Below the pieces are notes generated by a model that was not told the origin of the DNA, ran no database searches, and worked only from the letters and a program-made list of their open reading frames with translations. The translations under genes were made by a program, and so were the position numbers. 64,000 nucleotides of DNA from Cephalopachus bancanus (taxonomy: Eukaryota; Chordata; Mammalia; Primates; Tarsiidae): NCBI GenBank assembly GCA_027257055.1, contig JAPVLO010000133.1:5828001-5892000 (forward strand), written 5' to 3'. Positions 12,249 through 24,835 of this stretch are shown piece after piece. Each line of letters starts with the position of its first letter. The stretch's first letter is position 1.

Positions 12249-12529
12249 CCCGGGCTCGGTGGCTCAGCCTGTAATCCCGCGCCTTTGGGAGGCTGAGGTG
12301 AGTGGATTGCCTGAGCCTGCGGGTTTGAGACCCACCTGGGCAGCGAGACCTCATCTCTACAGTAAATCAAAAAATCAGCCGGGCGTGGTAGTGCATGCCT
12401 ATAATTCCGGCTACTGGGAAGACTGAGGCGGAAGGATTGCTGGAGCCCAGCAGGTCGAGGCTGCGGTGGCCGGGAGTGGACACTGCACTCCAGTCTGGGC
12501 GACAGAGTGAGACTCCAACTCAAAAAAAA
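12249..12529 (+). mobile_element. Dimeric Alu-type SINE, young subfamily
   Basis: cccgggctcggtggctcag ... actccaactcaaaaaaaa, with target duplication aaagttactctga on both sides. Confidence 0.94.
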
Positions 12530-13831
12530 GAAAGTTACTCTGAAATGCCATGGAAGACTGGGGTTAGAACTACGCCTTTAAGGAGGCCCGGGGAGCCACC
12601 TGTCAGGACTGACAACCATCCTAGAGGTGAGTGGTAGAGTGGTAGAGGGCTTCTCACCCTCTGCACATCATCTCACAGGACAATTTCTATCAAGGGCAGG
12701 TGCAGACATTCCCATTTAATTGTCTGTGTGGAGTGGGGTCCAGAGGTCACTGTTGTAAGAAGTTCTGCAAGTGATGACAGCGTGCCTCTAGGGAGGAGAG
12801 GAGGAGGCAAGGAAGCCAGCGAGTTGGGAGTGACAGTATTGTCTTGAGCTCAGGTGCCACCTGGCATACATTCTCAGACTCTTTGGTCTTCATAGTAAGT
12901 GAGATGGTATGGCACAATAGGGGTCTGACACCCGTCTTCATGACAGGAGACTCCACTGCCTGCCTCCATCCCTGGGAGGGACATGCGCTGTGCCCCTCTT
13001 CTGTCCTGCACAAAGATTGCCATTCTCTCATCGTTTTCCACTCTACTATGGTAGAGATGGTCTCACCCTTTTTAAGCCTTGGAAACTCAGCCCTCAGACT
13101 AATTCCAACCTAGTGAATCTTCCTCCGCTGTTCCAGTCTCCACTTTCTTGATTTTTATTTATCTTTACAACTCTACCATAACTCTGTACATGTTCATATG
13201 AAGAGAGCTGTGGGCCAGATACAGAGAGAGGCCCTCCTGTGCCTGAACATGAGTGCTGGGCCAGGGCTTTCTCATCCTGTCATCCTGCCCAACGCAAACG
13301 GCTCCCTCCATGTCATGTGGAAAATGCGGGTGCAGACTCACAAATACATGACTGCAGGTTGTGAGTGTGCTCTACCCATGCACCGGTGGCACAGCAGCGT
13401 ATGAGCAACATGCTGGGTGGGAGCAGACGTCTCTGTGTGAACAAGGACAGCTCTGCCTATGGGCATCTTTTGCTGTGCTTCCTACTGTCTGAGGCCCAGC
13501 CTTGTGCCTTCTGAGGAGTCTAACCCAGGCATTCTCTACCAAGGTTGTTCAGCCTGTGTCCTCAGACTCTCCCAGGGGATACAGAGGCATTGAACAAGTG
13601 GGAGGGTGTCCCTGGCGATCGAAGGCAGAAGAATGCTGCTGTCCCTAAACAGTTGTGATATGCAGAGGGAGGGGAAAACCTTATCTGTTTTTGAGAACAA
13701 GTGTGTCATGATTAAGGTATCCAGTTAGTAAAATGGAAAAACAATTTGATTTTGAGAGTTAGTTTATGAACATTTTTCTTTTTTTCTTTTTGTTAACAGT
13801 GTTAAGTATAAGTTATGTACAAATATTTTGC

Positions 13832-14121
13832 TTTTTTTTTTTTGAGTTGGAGTCTCACTCTGTCACCCAGACTGGAGGGCAGTGGCATACTCATGGCCAC
13901 TGCAGCCTCTATCTGCTGGGTTCCTGCAATCCTTCTGCCTCAGCCTTCCAAATAGCTGGAACTACAGACATGTGCTATCACGCCCAGCTAATTTTTGATT
14001 TATTGTAGAGATGAAGTCTCGTCAAGTTGTCCAGGTGGGTCTCAAACCCACGGGTTCAGGCAGTCCTCTTGCGTAGGCTTCCCAAAGTGCTGGGATTACA
14101 GGCTGAACCACCAAGCCCGGC
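13832..14121 (-). mobile_element. Dimeric Alu-type SINE
   Basis: Antisense full dimer. The flanks caaatattttgcttt and caaatatttttcttt are the target duplication. Confidence 0.92.
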
Positions 14122-14480
14122 CAAATATTTTTCTTTACGGAAGTAACACATGATTTATATAGAAAAAATTTAAAATATAGCAAAAAAGAAAAAAAGGGGG
14201 AAAAAAATGATTACTAATCCTACCAGCTCAAAAGCACCACTTGGGTATATTTCTTCTACGTGGTGGTAGGGGCTGGGGGATAGGGAACCGTGTAAAGGCC
14301 TTCGGAACAAGTGAGAGTTTTTACTTAGCAGTAGTGAACATTTTCCACCATGGGCTGTGTCATATCTCTATGCATGGGCATACTCAAATTCATTGAATCT
14401 GTCCATCACCATTGTACATTTATGTTGCTTCTAATTTTTATTTCCAGCTACTATAAACAGTACATTTAAAGACCATCTTG

Positions 14481-14772
14481 GCCGGGCTCAGTGGCTCAGT
14501 CTGTAATTCCAGCGCTTTGGGAGGCCGAGGTGAGTGGATTGCCTGAGCCCACGGGTTCGAGACCCGCCTGGGCAACTTGGTGAGACCTCATCTCTACAAT
14601 AAATCAAAAAAAAATTAGCCGGGCGTGGTAGCATGCGCCTGTAGTTCCAGCTACTTGGAAGACTGAGGCGGAAGAATCGCCGGAGCCCAGCAGGTCGAGG
14701 CTGCAGTGGCCGGGAGCATGCCACTGCACAGCAGTCTCGGGGACAGAGTGAGACTCCAACTCAAAAAAAAAA
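14481..14772 (+). mobile_element. Dimeric Alu-type SINE, young subfamily
   Basis: gccgggctcagtggctcag ... actccaactcaaaa. Target duplication aaagaccatcttg / aaagaccatccttg. Confidence 0.93.
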
Positions 14773-14837
14773 AAGACCATCCTTGTAGCTAGTTATTAGC
14801 TACAGTATCGTTTGGATGATATAAAAATTTAGTATAG

Positions 14838-15443
14838 GGCCGGGCGTAGTGGCTCAAGCCTATAATCCCAGCACTTTGGGAGGCCGATGCGAGAGGATTG
14901 CCTGAGTCCACTGGTTCAAGACCAGTCTGGGCAACATGGTTAGACCTCATCTCTATAATAAATCAAAAAATTAGCTGGGCTCGGTGGCTCAGCCTGTAAT
15001 CCTGTGCTTTGGGAGGCTGAGGTGAGTCGATTGCCTGAGTCCATGGGTTTGAGACCCACCTGGGCAACTTGGCGAGACCTTGTTTCTACAATAAAATTTT
15101 TAAAAAATCAGCCAGGCATGGTAGCACGTGCCTGTAATTCCGGCTACTCGGAAGGCTGAGGCAGAAGGATCGCCAGAGCCCAGCAGGTCGAGGCTGCAGT
15201 GGCCGGCAGCGGCCACTGCACTCCAGTCTGGGCGACAGAGTGAGACTCCAACTCAAAAATAAAAAATAAAAATAAATTAAAAAAATTAGCCGGGCGTGGT
15301 AGCACATACCTGTAGTTCCAGCTACTTGGAAGGCTGAGACGGAAGGATCACCTGAGCCCAGCAGGTTGAGACTGCAGTAGCCATGAGCATGCCACTGCAC
15401 TCCAGCCTGGGCAACAGAGTGAGACTCCAACTCAAAAAAAAAA
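14838..15443 (+). mobile_element. Alu-type SINE split by a second SINE
   Basis: The left arm (14838-14973) and right arm (15274-15443) belong to one element. Its own target duplication is aaatttagtata upstream and aaattagtata downstream. The inner SINE landed in the A-rich linker between the arms. Confidence 0.92.
14974..15272 (+). mobile_element. Nested SINE inside the 14838-15443 SINE
   Basis: A complete young-subfamily dimer inserted in the same orientation. The duplicated target ataaatcaaaaaattag / ataaattaaaaaaattag is the linker of the host SINE. Confidence 0.92.
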
Positions 15444-15818
15444 AATTAGTATATTTGTGACAAGGAATAGCAACTTGAAGTACAGTGAGAAAGAATGTCA
15501 TTGCATATAATATATATAGGCTTAGCTTCAAAATAGCAAGCTTAAATCTTCCCTTGTGGTACGCCTGACAGATTTCACTGATGATCTTGGAGGTGTGGCA
15601 TGCAGCTATTGCTGGAATGGAGTAACACATGGTGTTCAAAGTCGGAACCATAATTGATTTAATGCATATCTTTGCTGCTTTGACATGTCAGTTATCCTTT
15701 ATGAAAAGAGCAATTCTGTACACTGGTAATATATAAATAAAATTATAAGAACATGTAATACCATAACATGATATTTAATGATCAACCTGGTTTTCTAAGA
15801 GAAGAAAAAGTAGCTTTT

Positions 15819-16110
15819 GCTGGGTTTGGTGGCTCAGCCTGAAATCCCAGCACTTTGGAAGGCTGAGGTGAGTGGATCGCCTGAGCCCGCAGGTTCGAGA
15901 CCCACGTGGGCAACTTGGCGAGACCTCATCTCTGCAATAAATCAAAAATTAGCCGGGCGTGGTAGTGTGCGCCTGTAGTTCCAGCTACTTGGAAGGCTGA
16001 GGGGGAAGGATCACCAGAGCCCAGCAGGTGGAGGCCGCGGTGGCCGGGAGCATGCCACTGTACTCCAATCGGAGCAACGGAGTGAGACTCCAACTCAAAA
16101 AAAAAAAAAA
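15819..16110 (+). mobile_element. Dimeric Alu-type SINE, young subfamily
   Basis: gctgggtttggtggctcag ... actccaactc plus A-tail. Target duplication aaaagtagctttt / aaaaggtagctttt. It lies about 530 bp upstream of exon 14. Confidence 0.92.
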
Positions 16111-16645
16111 GAAAGAAAAGGTAGCTTTTGTCGTTGTTTACATGTTCTCTGGTACTGTTTGAGTCATAACCAGAATCACGAAATCTGAGATCCCAAAGTC
16201 TGTGTCCTCCCTGCCTCCCTCCAATTCTGAGAGGCAGATCTGTGCCTCTTTCTTTGAATACTAAGTACTTTTCATTTTATTCTTGCCTTTGTGCCCTTGG
16301 CTTTGAGCCCTGTTGTGGCAGTAGTTTGTACTTCAAGATGTGTTTTTCATTTTTGTGTGAGGACTCTGGGAGGCCAGCAGAAGCCTCTCTGGAGTCCTGG
16401 CCCTCTTTCAGTCTCCACATTAAGGAGGTAGGGTCTCTTTACCCAGGGCATCCTGGATATAACTGTGGTTTGATTCCAACTCATAATCCCTGACCATTTT
16501 AACTGATGGGACAAGGACTGAAACGGCAGTCTCTGGAGGATGGAATACTCTGAGCTTCCTTGAGAGTGAGTATTCATCTCTTCTGGGCCCTTGACCATTT
16601 CCCTGATTTGATCCTAAATCTTTTTCTCTCTTTCCCTTTCCTTAG

Positions 16646-16834
<189 letters not shown>

Positions 16835-17326
16835 TAGTCACTGTTAACAGCATGAAGTCCATTTCCTCCATTCTACACCTGGAGAAGATACTGTGTTGGA
16901 GCTTAGAGGGGACCTTTATGCCAGTTAGGAAGAGCCACCATGCTGGTCATCTAGGATGACTGTGGTGTGTGAAGCACCCCTAGAGCTGCCCACCACAGCT
17001 CTCTGCAGCAACACTACCGGGGCTTTAGTTGTGTTTGTTACCAGTTACAAAAATTGAAGTCTCAGCGCCATCTTCCAGGAAGGATGTCAGGGTCACAGGG
17101 CACCATGTGTCGGGAGAAAGCTGCCCATCCCAGAATTTCTCTTCTGACCCCAAGCATCTGGTCCTACCCATGTTTTCTATTGGTATGTGTGCCTTGTCTT
17201 AATTATTATAAACCTTAGCCATTTTTCATTTTAAAAAATGGTTTTTCAGAATGATTGTGAAACAAAACTTGGAGAGGATTCTTGAAATTTGTTATTCACA
17301 CTACTCTACCAAAAAGTTGTAATGGA

Positions 17327-17591
17327 GAACGAGTGTGGTGGCTCACACCTATAATCCCAGCACTTTGGGAAATTGAGGCAAGAGGATTGCCTGAGCCCAG
17401 AAGTTAGAGACCAGCCTGGACAACTTGACAAGACCTCGTCTGTACAATAAATCTAGCTGGGCGTGGTGGCACATACCTGTGCTTCCAGCTGCTTAGAAGG
17501 CTGAGGTGGAAGAATCTTCTGGGCCCAGCAGTTCGAGGCTGCAGTAGCCACTGCACTCCAGCCTGAGACTCTGACTCAAAAAAAAAAAAAG
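17327..17591 (+). mobile_element. Diverged Alu-type SINE, intermediate age
   Basis: 'gaacgagtgtggtggctcacacctataatcccagcac ...' with deletions in both arms and an A-tail. It is 540 bp downstream of exon 14. Confidence 0.88.
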
Positions 17592-17699
17592 TTTTAATGG
17601 AATATACTAAGGCCCTCTGCATATATGCCCAGCTATAGGGCTTTATAAAACATAAAGTATTCACCAGTTTCAGTGAGAGGGCTTTTAAAAACTGTTTTG

Positions 17700-20560
17700 T
17701 GCCAACTTGAATAACTAAACTCTTAGGGAAGTGGGGGGGAAAGTCAAATGTCTACTTAAAATGTTTTCTTTTTTTTTTTTTTTTTGCACAGAAACATACA
17801 ATCACATCAGAAAAAATTAATATTGCTTTTTTCTATACATATAAAAAACTATGTCATTTAAATTATTCCTATGAATTTTGAATCAGTGTCTTGATCACCA
17901 GCTAATCCACTTTTGGGTCATCTGTTGGAATGGTTTAGCAAAGTGCATTGTCCTCATTTTCATCCCAAGCTTTGCAAGGTGAAGCACTTTGATTCCCCAT
18001 GTGTAATATTGTTTCTGGAATTTTTTTCCCGTAGACAAATAACACTAAGACAGCTGATTTCTTTTTTCTATTTCCAATTCATTCTGAATGGATATCACTG
18101 GTTCCCATAATGTGGCAACTTACCCTTTTGCTTTTTACAGTGAACTTTAAGTGGCCTGTTTTGACATTCGCACAACATTTGTGAGCTCCCCTCCTCCCCG
18201 AATACTTTCCACTTTTCTTTTTAACCTGAGTTCTGCAGGTGACCTCGGTAAAAACCAGAATTAGTCATAATTGAGGTTGTTTCAGGCGAATCTGCCTTCT
18301 CTACATGGCATTCTGTACTTCTCAAGGTCAAGTGATTGGGAGAGTACCCCATCATCTGAGATTTTGTGAGGATCAGACATAAAGTGATGTCTTCTTTCCT
18401 GGGATTAATTTTTGTAGGGAAAAACTTACCTTATATTTAGGCATATGTGGTGTTTAGGAATAAGCATGCTCTAAAATGCTCAATCTGTGATTGTGCCACA
18501 TAGCACAATGTTCTATAGCTATTTTGTTTACAATTTCAGCTGTAAAAAAATAACATTGATCAATTTGAAGAAAAATCATCATCTTTTCTAAATTTTCAGG
18601 CTCTTGCAATCTGCAATATGGTGTAGCAACATGTCACTTTGACAGGATGCCAAGAGTCTTTCAGTGGGTTGTCTAGTAAAAAGCACTTAGTACTATGGCA
18701 GCAACTGTTATCGAAATGTCTAGATGGATAAAATGGTGAAAACTTGTTTGTTGATACTGAAACAGAAACTGTTAAACTGCAAAGGATACAGCGCTAGGGC
18801 GGGGGCTTTTCATCTTCACATTATTTCATAATCTTAATCCCCTGAAACATTCCTTGGAAGGAACTGGCATCCTGAATTTTGTAGTTTGGTGGAGAACGGC
18901 TGCCAGCTGTGGTATCTGAGCTGAAACTGGGGCTCAGAAGTTTCTTGTTTCTACTTTGGTGCTAAAATTGATTTCCTGAAATAAGCAGGATTGCTCAAGT
19001 CGGAGCAAGAGAACTGGCCCATATGAAGTGAGTTTAATTACTAGTCTAGTGGTTTAATCTAGTTCAGAGGCATTCCACAGGGCTCGGTGCACCTTCCCAA
19101 GCGCTGTTTTTGGTGTGTTGGTAATTACCAAGCAAAGTCATAAAGGCTTTGAGCTTCTGGAAACTTAGTTTCCTTGCAAGAGAGTGACCTGGTGATCTCT
19201 GCCTCCTGCAACCCTTGGGATCAGCTAAATTCGGTAGCTTGTGCATCTGGGCTTCATTTGGAGGCATTCCCCTCTGTGAGGTGGCCCTTCCAGTCCGACT
19301 GGCGCTTGCATCGCCATCCTGGGTGACCCTATTTGTATCCCCCCCCCCAGCTTGGGCTTTGTTCCTTGGGTACTTCTCTTCTCCAGGTCCACCCTCACCT
19401 CCTTCCTGGGCCAGAAAATAATTTCAGCAGGATTCACCTTTTAGGGAGCATCACAGCTGTCGCTGTAGTTTCATCTATTTCTCTTTGCTTTTCTCTGTTT
19501 CTTGGCTTGACTGGGTAAAAAAATGCACCAGCCCAAAAGTGACCTCATAGCCACTTATAGACCTGGAATGTGTCCCTCCTGGTGGCTGTTCACCTGGAGG
19601 TGTTCTAGCTTTAGTTGGGACAGTTAATCTTCCTTCTCCTTTGTCGCTGTTGTTAACATCACAATGCAGGCCTGCCAGGGTGCCAGCTGGCCCCTCCCTG
19701 TGTGTTGAGGCTTGCCTGCTAACCTTCCCCCACTGAACTTAGCCTGGCTTTCTGCCCTCTCCTGAATTGATTTGCAAAACACCAAACTCTTCCTACTCCA
19801 CAATAAATGGCAGTTAGAATACTTGCCTAGAAATATATTTGCATCTGAAATAAAGGGAGAAAACAGTAAACATTTTGCATTCCTGAAGTTCAAAATAGTT
19901 TGAGCAGATATGGGTGGGCTGGTGGGAGCCAACAGTATAAACAAAGCCCCCCTCTCAAATGCTCACATTGGGAGAGACTTCCTTGCAGCACAGGGGGATA
20001 GGTGGTTGAAATAATGGCAGCCTAATTGATTAACTTTGAAAGAGCTATTTGAGTATATTGTGACTACAAAATGGCTAGAACAGTGCTGGGCACACATCAA
20101 CTTGCAGGAAGAGTGCTCTGAGTAAGTGAATTCATCTGATTTACATTTTAAGTGAATCCTCTGGCAGGTGTGGCAGCAATGAATTTAGGAGAGTCAAGAG
20201 TCAAAATAAAGCCCTGGAGAGGTTTCCACTGAGGAAGGGCACCCGAGATGGTCTGTGAGGTCACTATGTGCATGAAGTCATGGGAGTGGGTAGGAACTCT
20301 AGACTGCAGACCTGCCATGGACCTCATGGCCACCAGGGTCAGGTGGCAAAAAGGGCTGTGGGTAGAGAAAACAGCAGAGGCAACTGTTGATGGAAGGATG
20401 GTGTCGTGGGAGCCAGTAGGGGAATGGGGCATGAGGGAAGAGAAACAGGCGATGGCATCAGGCGATGGTATCACGTGCTGCAGAGATCAGGGGGACCCAG
20501 GGCAAGAAAGGCCTTGAACTATTCCCAGTGACATCTCCTTGTGTTCATTTGAGTAGTTTT
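17700..20560. other. Repeat-poor island in intron 14
   Basis: About 2.9 kb without recognisable SINE, LINE or LTR sequence, in an intron otherwise packed with them. The core at about 18480-19130 contains homeodomain-like TAAT sites and a TEAD-type motif (aaacattccttgg). I recognise no coding potential. It is a candidate conserved non-coding or enhancer segment, inferred only from repeat exclusion and general composition. Confidence 0.4.
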
Positions 20561-20565
20561 GTGGC

Positions 20566-21560
20566 ACAACCTACAGGATAGGAGAAAAGATTTGCAAACC
20601 TTGTATCTGATAAAGGGCTAATGTGCAAAATAGATGAGGAACTTCTGCTACTCAGTAGCAAAACCTGATAACATAGCCTGTTATCACATAACAACAGTGG
20701 GCAGGGGACTTGAATAGACATTTCTTCAAAGAAGATATGCCAATGGCCAACACATGTGTGGTAAGATGTTGGACATTGCTGATCATCAGGGAAATGTAGA
20801 TCAGAACTACAGTGAGATGTGATTTCACACCTGTGAGGACAGCTGCTGTCAAAAACCAAAAGATAAGAAGTGGTGGTACGGATGTGGAGAAATCGGAATC
20901 CTTGGTGGTGGATATGCAGAATAGAATGGTGCAGTTGCTATGGAAAAGCATGTAGAGTTTTCACAAAAAGTTAAAAGTAGAACCACTATGAGGTCCAGCA
21001 GTCCCACTTCTGGGTGTATGTCAAGAAGACTTGAAGCCAGGCTCAGTGGCTCAGCCTGTAATCCCGCACCTTTGAGAGGCTGAGGTGAGTGGATTGCCTG
21101 AGCCCGCGGGTTCGAGACCCGCCTGGGCAACTTGGCGAGACCTCATCTCTACAATAAATAAAAAATTACCTGGGTGTGGTAGCACGCGCCTGTAGTTACA
21201 GCTACTTGGAAGACTGAGGCGGAAGGATCGTCGGAGCCCAGCAGGTCAAGGCTGCAGTGGCCAGGAGCGGCCACTGCACTCCAGTCTGGGTGACAGAGTG
21301 AAACTCCAACTCAAAAAAAAAGAAGAGTTGAAATCAGATACATCAAAGAGATACCTGCACTCCCATGTTCATTGCAACATTTGCAATACACAAGATATGA
21401 AACAACCCAGATGTCTAACAGTAGACGAATGGATACAGAAAATATGGCAATTTATGTAATAGAATACTATCGAGTCTTAAAAAAGACAGAAATCCTACAT
21501 TTGCCATGACATAGATAAACTGAAAGAGATGACAGAATACTGCAGGACTTGACTTAACTT
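20566..21560 (+). mobile_element. L1 (mammalian-wide type) ORF2 3' region, SINE-interrupted
   Basis: 'caacctacaggataggagaaaagatttgcaaacc', 'tgccaatggccaacacatgtgtggtaagatg' and 'aacccagatgtctaacagtagacgaatggata' are diverged L1 ORF2 landmarks in order. Many stops are present. It is split by the SINE at 21036-21320. Confidence 0.85.
21036..21320 (+). mobile_element. Dimeric Alu-type SINE inside L1
   Basis: Young-subfamily dimer. Target duplication aagaagacttgaa / aagaagagttgaa within the L1 sequence. Confidence 0.94.
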
Positions 21561-22198
21561 GATGTACAAGAGAGTGACTGACACTTTTTACCAACATACC
21601 AGCACCAAAAGTTGGGGGAAAAAAAGCACTGTGCCTTACTGGTAGCTTTTTATTCTCTGTCAGAAATATCTGCCATAAAACAAACATTTTGGACATTTTA
21701 TTGTCTCATTTAAGGAAAGATTTTTTAGATATTTTAGGAGAGTGTATCAAGTATCTCTAGGGGCCAGGTTTGTATCTAATATGGCATGAGCTTTTTAATA
21801 ATATTGGAATCCTGGTACTGTCCATATTCTGATTAAAGAAAACAACCCAAAAAGGAGATTGTCTTGACAAAGCATTCATCCCAGTGTTTCAGGTGACTTA
21901 ACTGCTGAAAGAGGAGAGTAGTTACACCTGCACAGTCATAGGGTTGTCATGGGGGCTTACTGAAGTAATGCTCGTAGGGCACATAGGATGGAACTTAGTG
22001 CAGTGTACACAGAATATGTTGTCATTAATTTTTGAGTACAGAATGTCAACTAAAGGGCCCATGCCAAAGTACCCAGCAGTCCTGGGTAATTTCTGATGCT
22101 GTTACTCCCTCTACGCCAGACTTTCTTCTTTAGACTTTGGAATAACAAATACAAAGAAGATGTTTAGAAGAATATTATTTTTTGTCAAACAATGCCTA

Positions 22199-22487
22199 GC
22201 CGGGCTCGGTGGCTCAGCCTGTAATCCCGCACTTTGGGAGGCTGAGGTGAGTGGATTGCCTGAGCCCGCGGGTTCAAGACCCGCCTGGGCAACTTGGCGA
22301 GACCTCATCTCTACAATAAATCAAAAACTAGCTGGGCGTGGTAGTGCTTGCCTGTAGTTTCAGCTACTTGGAAGGCTGAGGCGAAGGATCACCAGAGCCC
22401 AGCAGGTCAAGGCTGCGGTGGCTGGGAGCTGCCACTGCACTCCAGTCTGGGTGAGAGAGTGAGACTCCAACTCAAAAAAAAAAAAAA
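22199..22487 (+). mobile_element. Dimeric Alu-type SINE, near-consensus
   Basis: gccgggctcggtggctcag ... actccaactc plus A-tail. Perfect target duplication aaacaatgccta. One of the least diverged copies. Confidence 0.95.
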
Positions 22488-22574
22488 AACAATGCCTAAA
22501 GAGATTGAGTATGCTAGCAGGGCTAGGAAAAAAGGATTCTTAACCATATTAGCACATGACTAATTTTTGCCATT

Positions 22575-23215
22575 CTTCTGCTCACTCATCTAATGTTTGT
22601 TGACTGCTAACACTCTATTGGGTGCTAGATTTACAAAGATGTATCCAATATCATTGCCTTAAAAGTGGTCCGTGCTGGCGAGGAATTTATTATCACCTTT
22701 TGTTGAAGGTGCTAAGTACTGAAGTAGATACTTTATGTTAATTATTGGATTTAAGTTTAATGTGTCTACATGAATGTTATTCACATTTTATAGATGAGGA
22801 ATTTGAGGCCCAGAAATTTTTTTTTTTTTTTTTTTTTTGAGTTGGAGTCTCACTCTGTCGCCCAGACTGGAGTGCAGTGGCCGCTCCCGGCCACCGCAGC
22901 CTCGACCTGCTGGGCTCCGGCGATCCTTCCGCCTCAGCCTTCCGAGTAGCCGGAATTACAGGCATGCGCTACCACGCCCAGCTGATTTTTTGATTTGTTA
23001 TAGAGATGAGGTCTCGCTGCCCAGGCGGGTCTCGAACCCCTGGGCTCAGGCAATCCACTCACCTCAGCCTCCCAAAGGCGCGGGATTACAGGCTGAGCCA
23101 CCGAGCCTGGCTTGAGGCCCAGAAATTTTAAGAGACTTTACCCACCACAGACTGCTGCTAGATGACTAAGCAGTGACCTGCGCCCGGGCCTCTCATGGCA
23201 GAGCCTGGACTCTTG
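22575..23215. repeat. MIR/L2-like old repeat, SINE-interrupted
   Basis: 'tattcacattttatagatgaggaatttgaggcccagaaa' and, after the SINE, 'gactttacccaccacag' with 'agcctggactct' follow the order of a MIR-type old SINE. Diverged. Confidence 0.5.
22821..23111 (-). mobile_element. Dimeric Alu-type SINE, near-consensus
   Basis: Antisense. Perfect 18-bp target duplication ttgaggcccagaaatttt (22803-22820 and 23112-23129). Both palindromic segments of the subfamily are clear here. Confidence 0.95.
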
Positions 23216-24835
23216 CTGCTGCAGGGTGCTGTCGGGGTATGAAGGGGCAGGTATGGAGGCGCAGGCACAGATCCATGTTTAAGACAATCCATCTCGAATG
23301 TGTGTTTCTTTGGATGCAGCGTTCTCTATCTGAGAAGTCCCCTCTTCAAGGACAAAGCATGCAAAAGAGCTGCACACAGCACATGGTGTGGTGATACCCA
23401 GGAGACTCACCTTAGCCAGCTAATTATCCCTAACTGTGGACATTGTAGAGAAATGGCCCTTGTGGAGTGTGTTAAGGGGTTAGGAAAAAAGAGCTTTTTT
23501 TGTTTGTTTTGTTTTTTCTTCCTAGACTCTGTGATCTACATTAAGTAGAAAAGCAAAGAACTGTCTGAGGGCCCTGCCTACATAGTCATTGCACAGTTTC
23601 AAGGAAATTTGTCAAGAGAAAATGTCAAGAACAACCATCTTGAGTATCTCCTTAGTAAGCCATTGAGTTTTCTTTATAGGGTTTCTAACTATTGGCAGAT
23701 CATATATTTGAACTGATCATCTATTTGAAAGCAACTAAAAACTTTAAATAGTGTGTTTTGTAAAAGCCTTTCCAGATACAAGTTGGCAGGGTAGTGAGGA
23801 ATGTTCAAGCCTAAAACTCTGAAAGGCAACAGAACCCTCAAGCTGGCTTTTGCCTTGACTCTGCCGAACAGTCATGTGAGCATTAATTTTTAAAGCCTCA
23901 GGAAACCACCAGGTATTGCCTAAGGGGCAAAGTCTAAAAGAACAGGGCTAGGTTGAAGGTGGGACCAGCAAGGCACCAAGGGCACAGCATGTAAGCAGGT
24001 GTTCACTTCAGGGCCAGTCCTACATGAGCACAGCCCTACAGCGAATGCCTCCTTTGAGTTTCTGCTGCAGGCACCACTCTTGTCTTATCCTTTTCCAGGT
24101 CCTGAAGAAAGTCCTCCTCAGTATGCTGGGACCTCAAAAGGCCACACCCTCAGTGGAATGGTAAAATCACAATACTCCCTTCAGCCCTAGACTACAAGGA
24201 AAATTGCCTTGCTTCTCTGCAAAGGGAGAGAAAGGGGGTGGGAAATGGGGGGTGGGGAAACCTTCCCTTGAGAATCAGGAACTTCAAGCAGGTCTCATGG
24301 GTTTGCAAAATTTATGTTTGGGGATAATATGAAAAAGCTTGAGTTGGGAATTTATTTTCAAGTACTCTTGATAGCGCCCCCAGGTATCTGACAGAAGCAA
24401 ACACAATTCTATGTGTAGAAAACTGCCTTCAACCCATCCCTCAAAGAATTTTCATAGGTAGTGGTTCAAAATGAGCAGCTCACAATAAAAAAAATCTCAA
24501 ATCACATAAGAAAATAAGATACTTTGAGAAGAGATAGCAAAAGCAATAGGAAGCATTTGAAACACAAAGATTTAAAATTTTTAAATCATCAGCAATATAA
24601 AGTGAATTTTTTTAACTTTTAAAAGTGTGAGAATATTTATGATTAAAATTTTAAATTCAACAGATATGCCTTTAATAGAAGAGTAAACACAGCTCAAGAG
24701 AGAATTAGTTAACTGGAAAATAAATTATTTGGAATGCATTCTGAGAGACAAGGATTGACATAGACATGTAGGGATGAAAAGGAAAGAAAAGCTTTTGCCT
24801 TCACCCTCTGAAAGTTCACTGGAAACAAACCAACA

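Larger units (their letters stand above)
1..16645 (+). other. SLC25A13: SLC25A13 intron 13, 3' part
   Basis: The sequence before exon 14 is the downstream part of intron 13, which continues upstream of the window. It contains MaLR LTR pieces, a mariner, a solo LTR and about a dozen SINEs, listed separately. Stretches over 300 bases with no recognised element include 148-870 and 1256-2176 (AT-rich), 4806-6980 (a weak MIR trace near 5740-5830), 7710-9770 (pyrimidine-rich from about 8690 to 9400), 11310-12235 and 12545-13815. I saw no coding exon in any of them. Confidence 0.85.
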
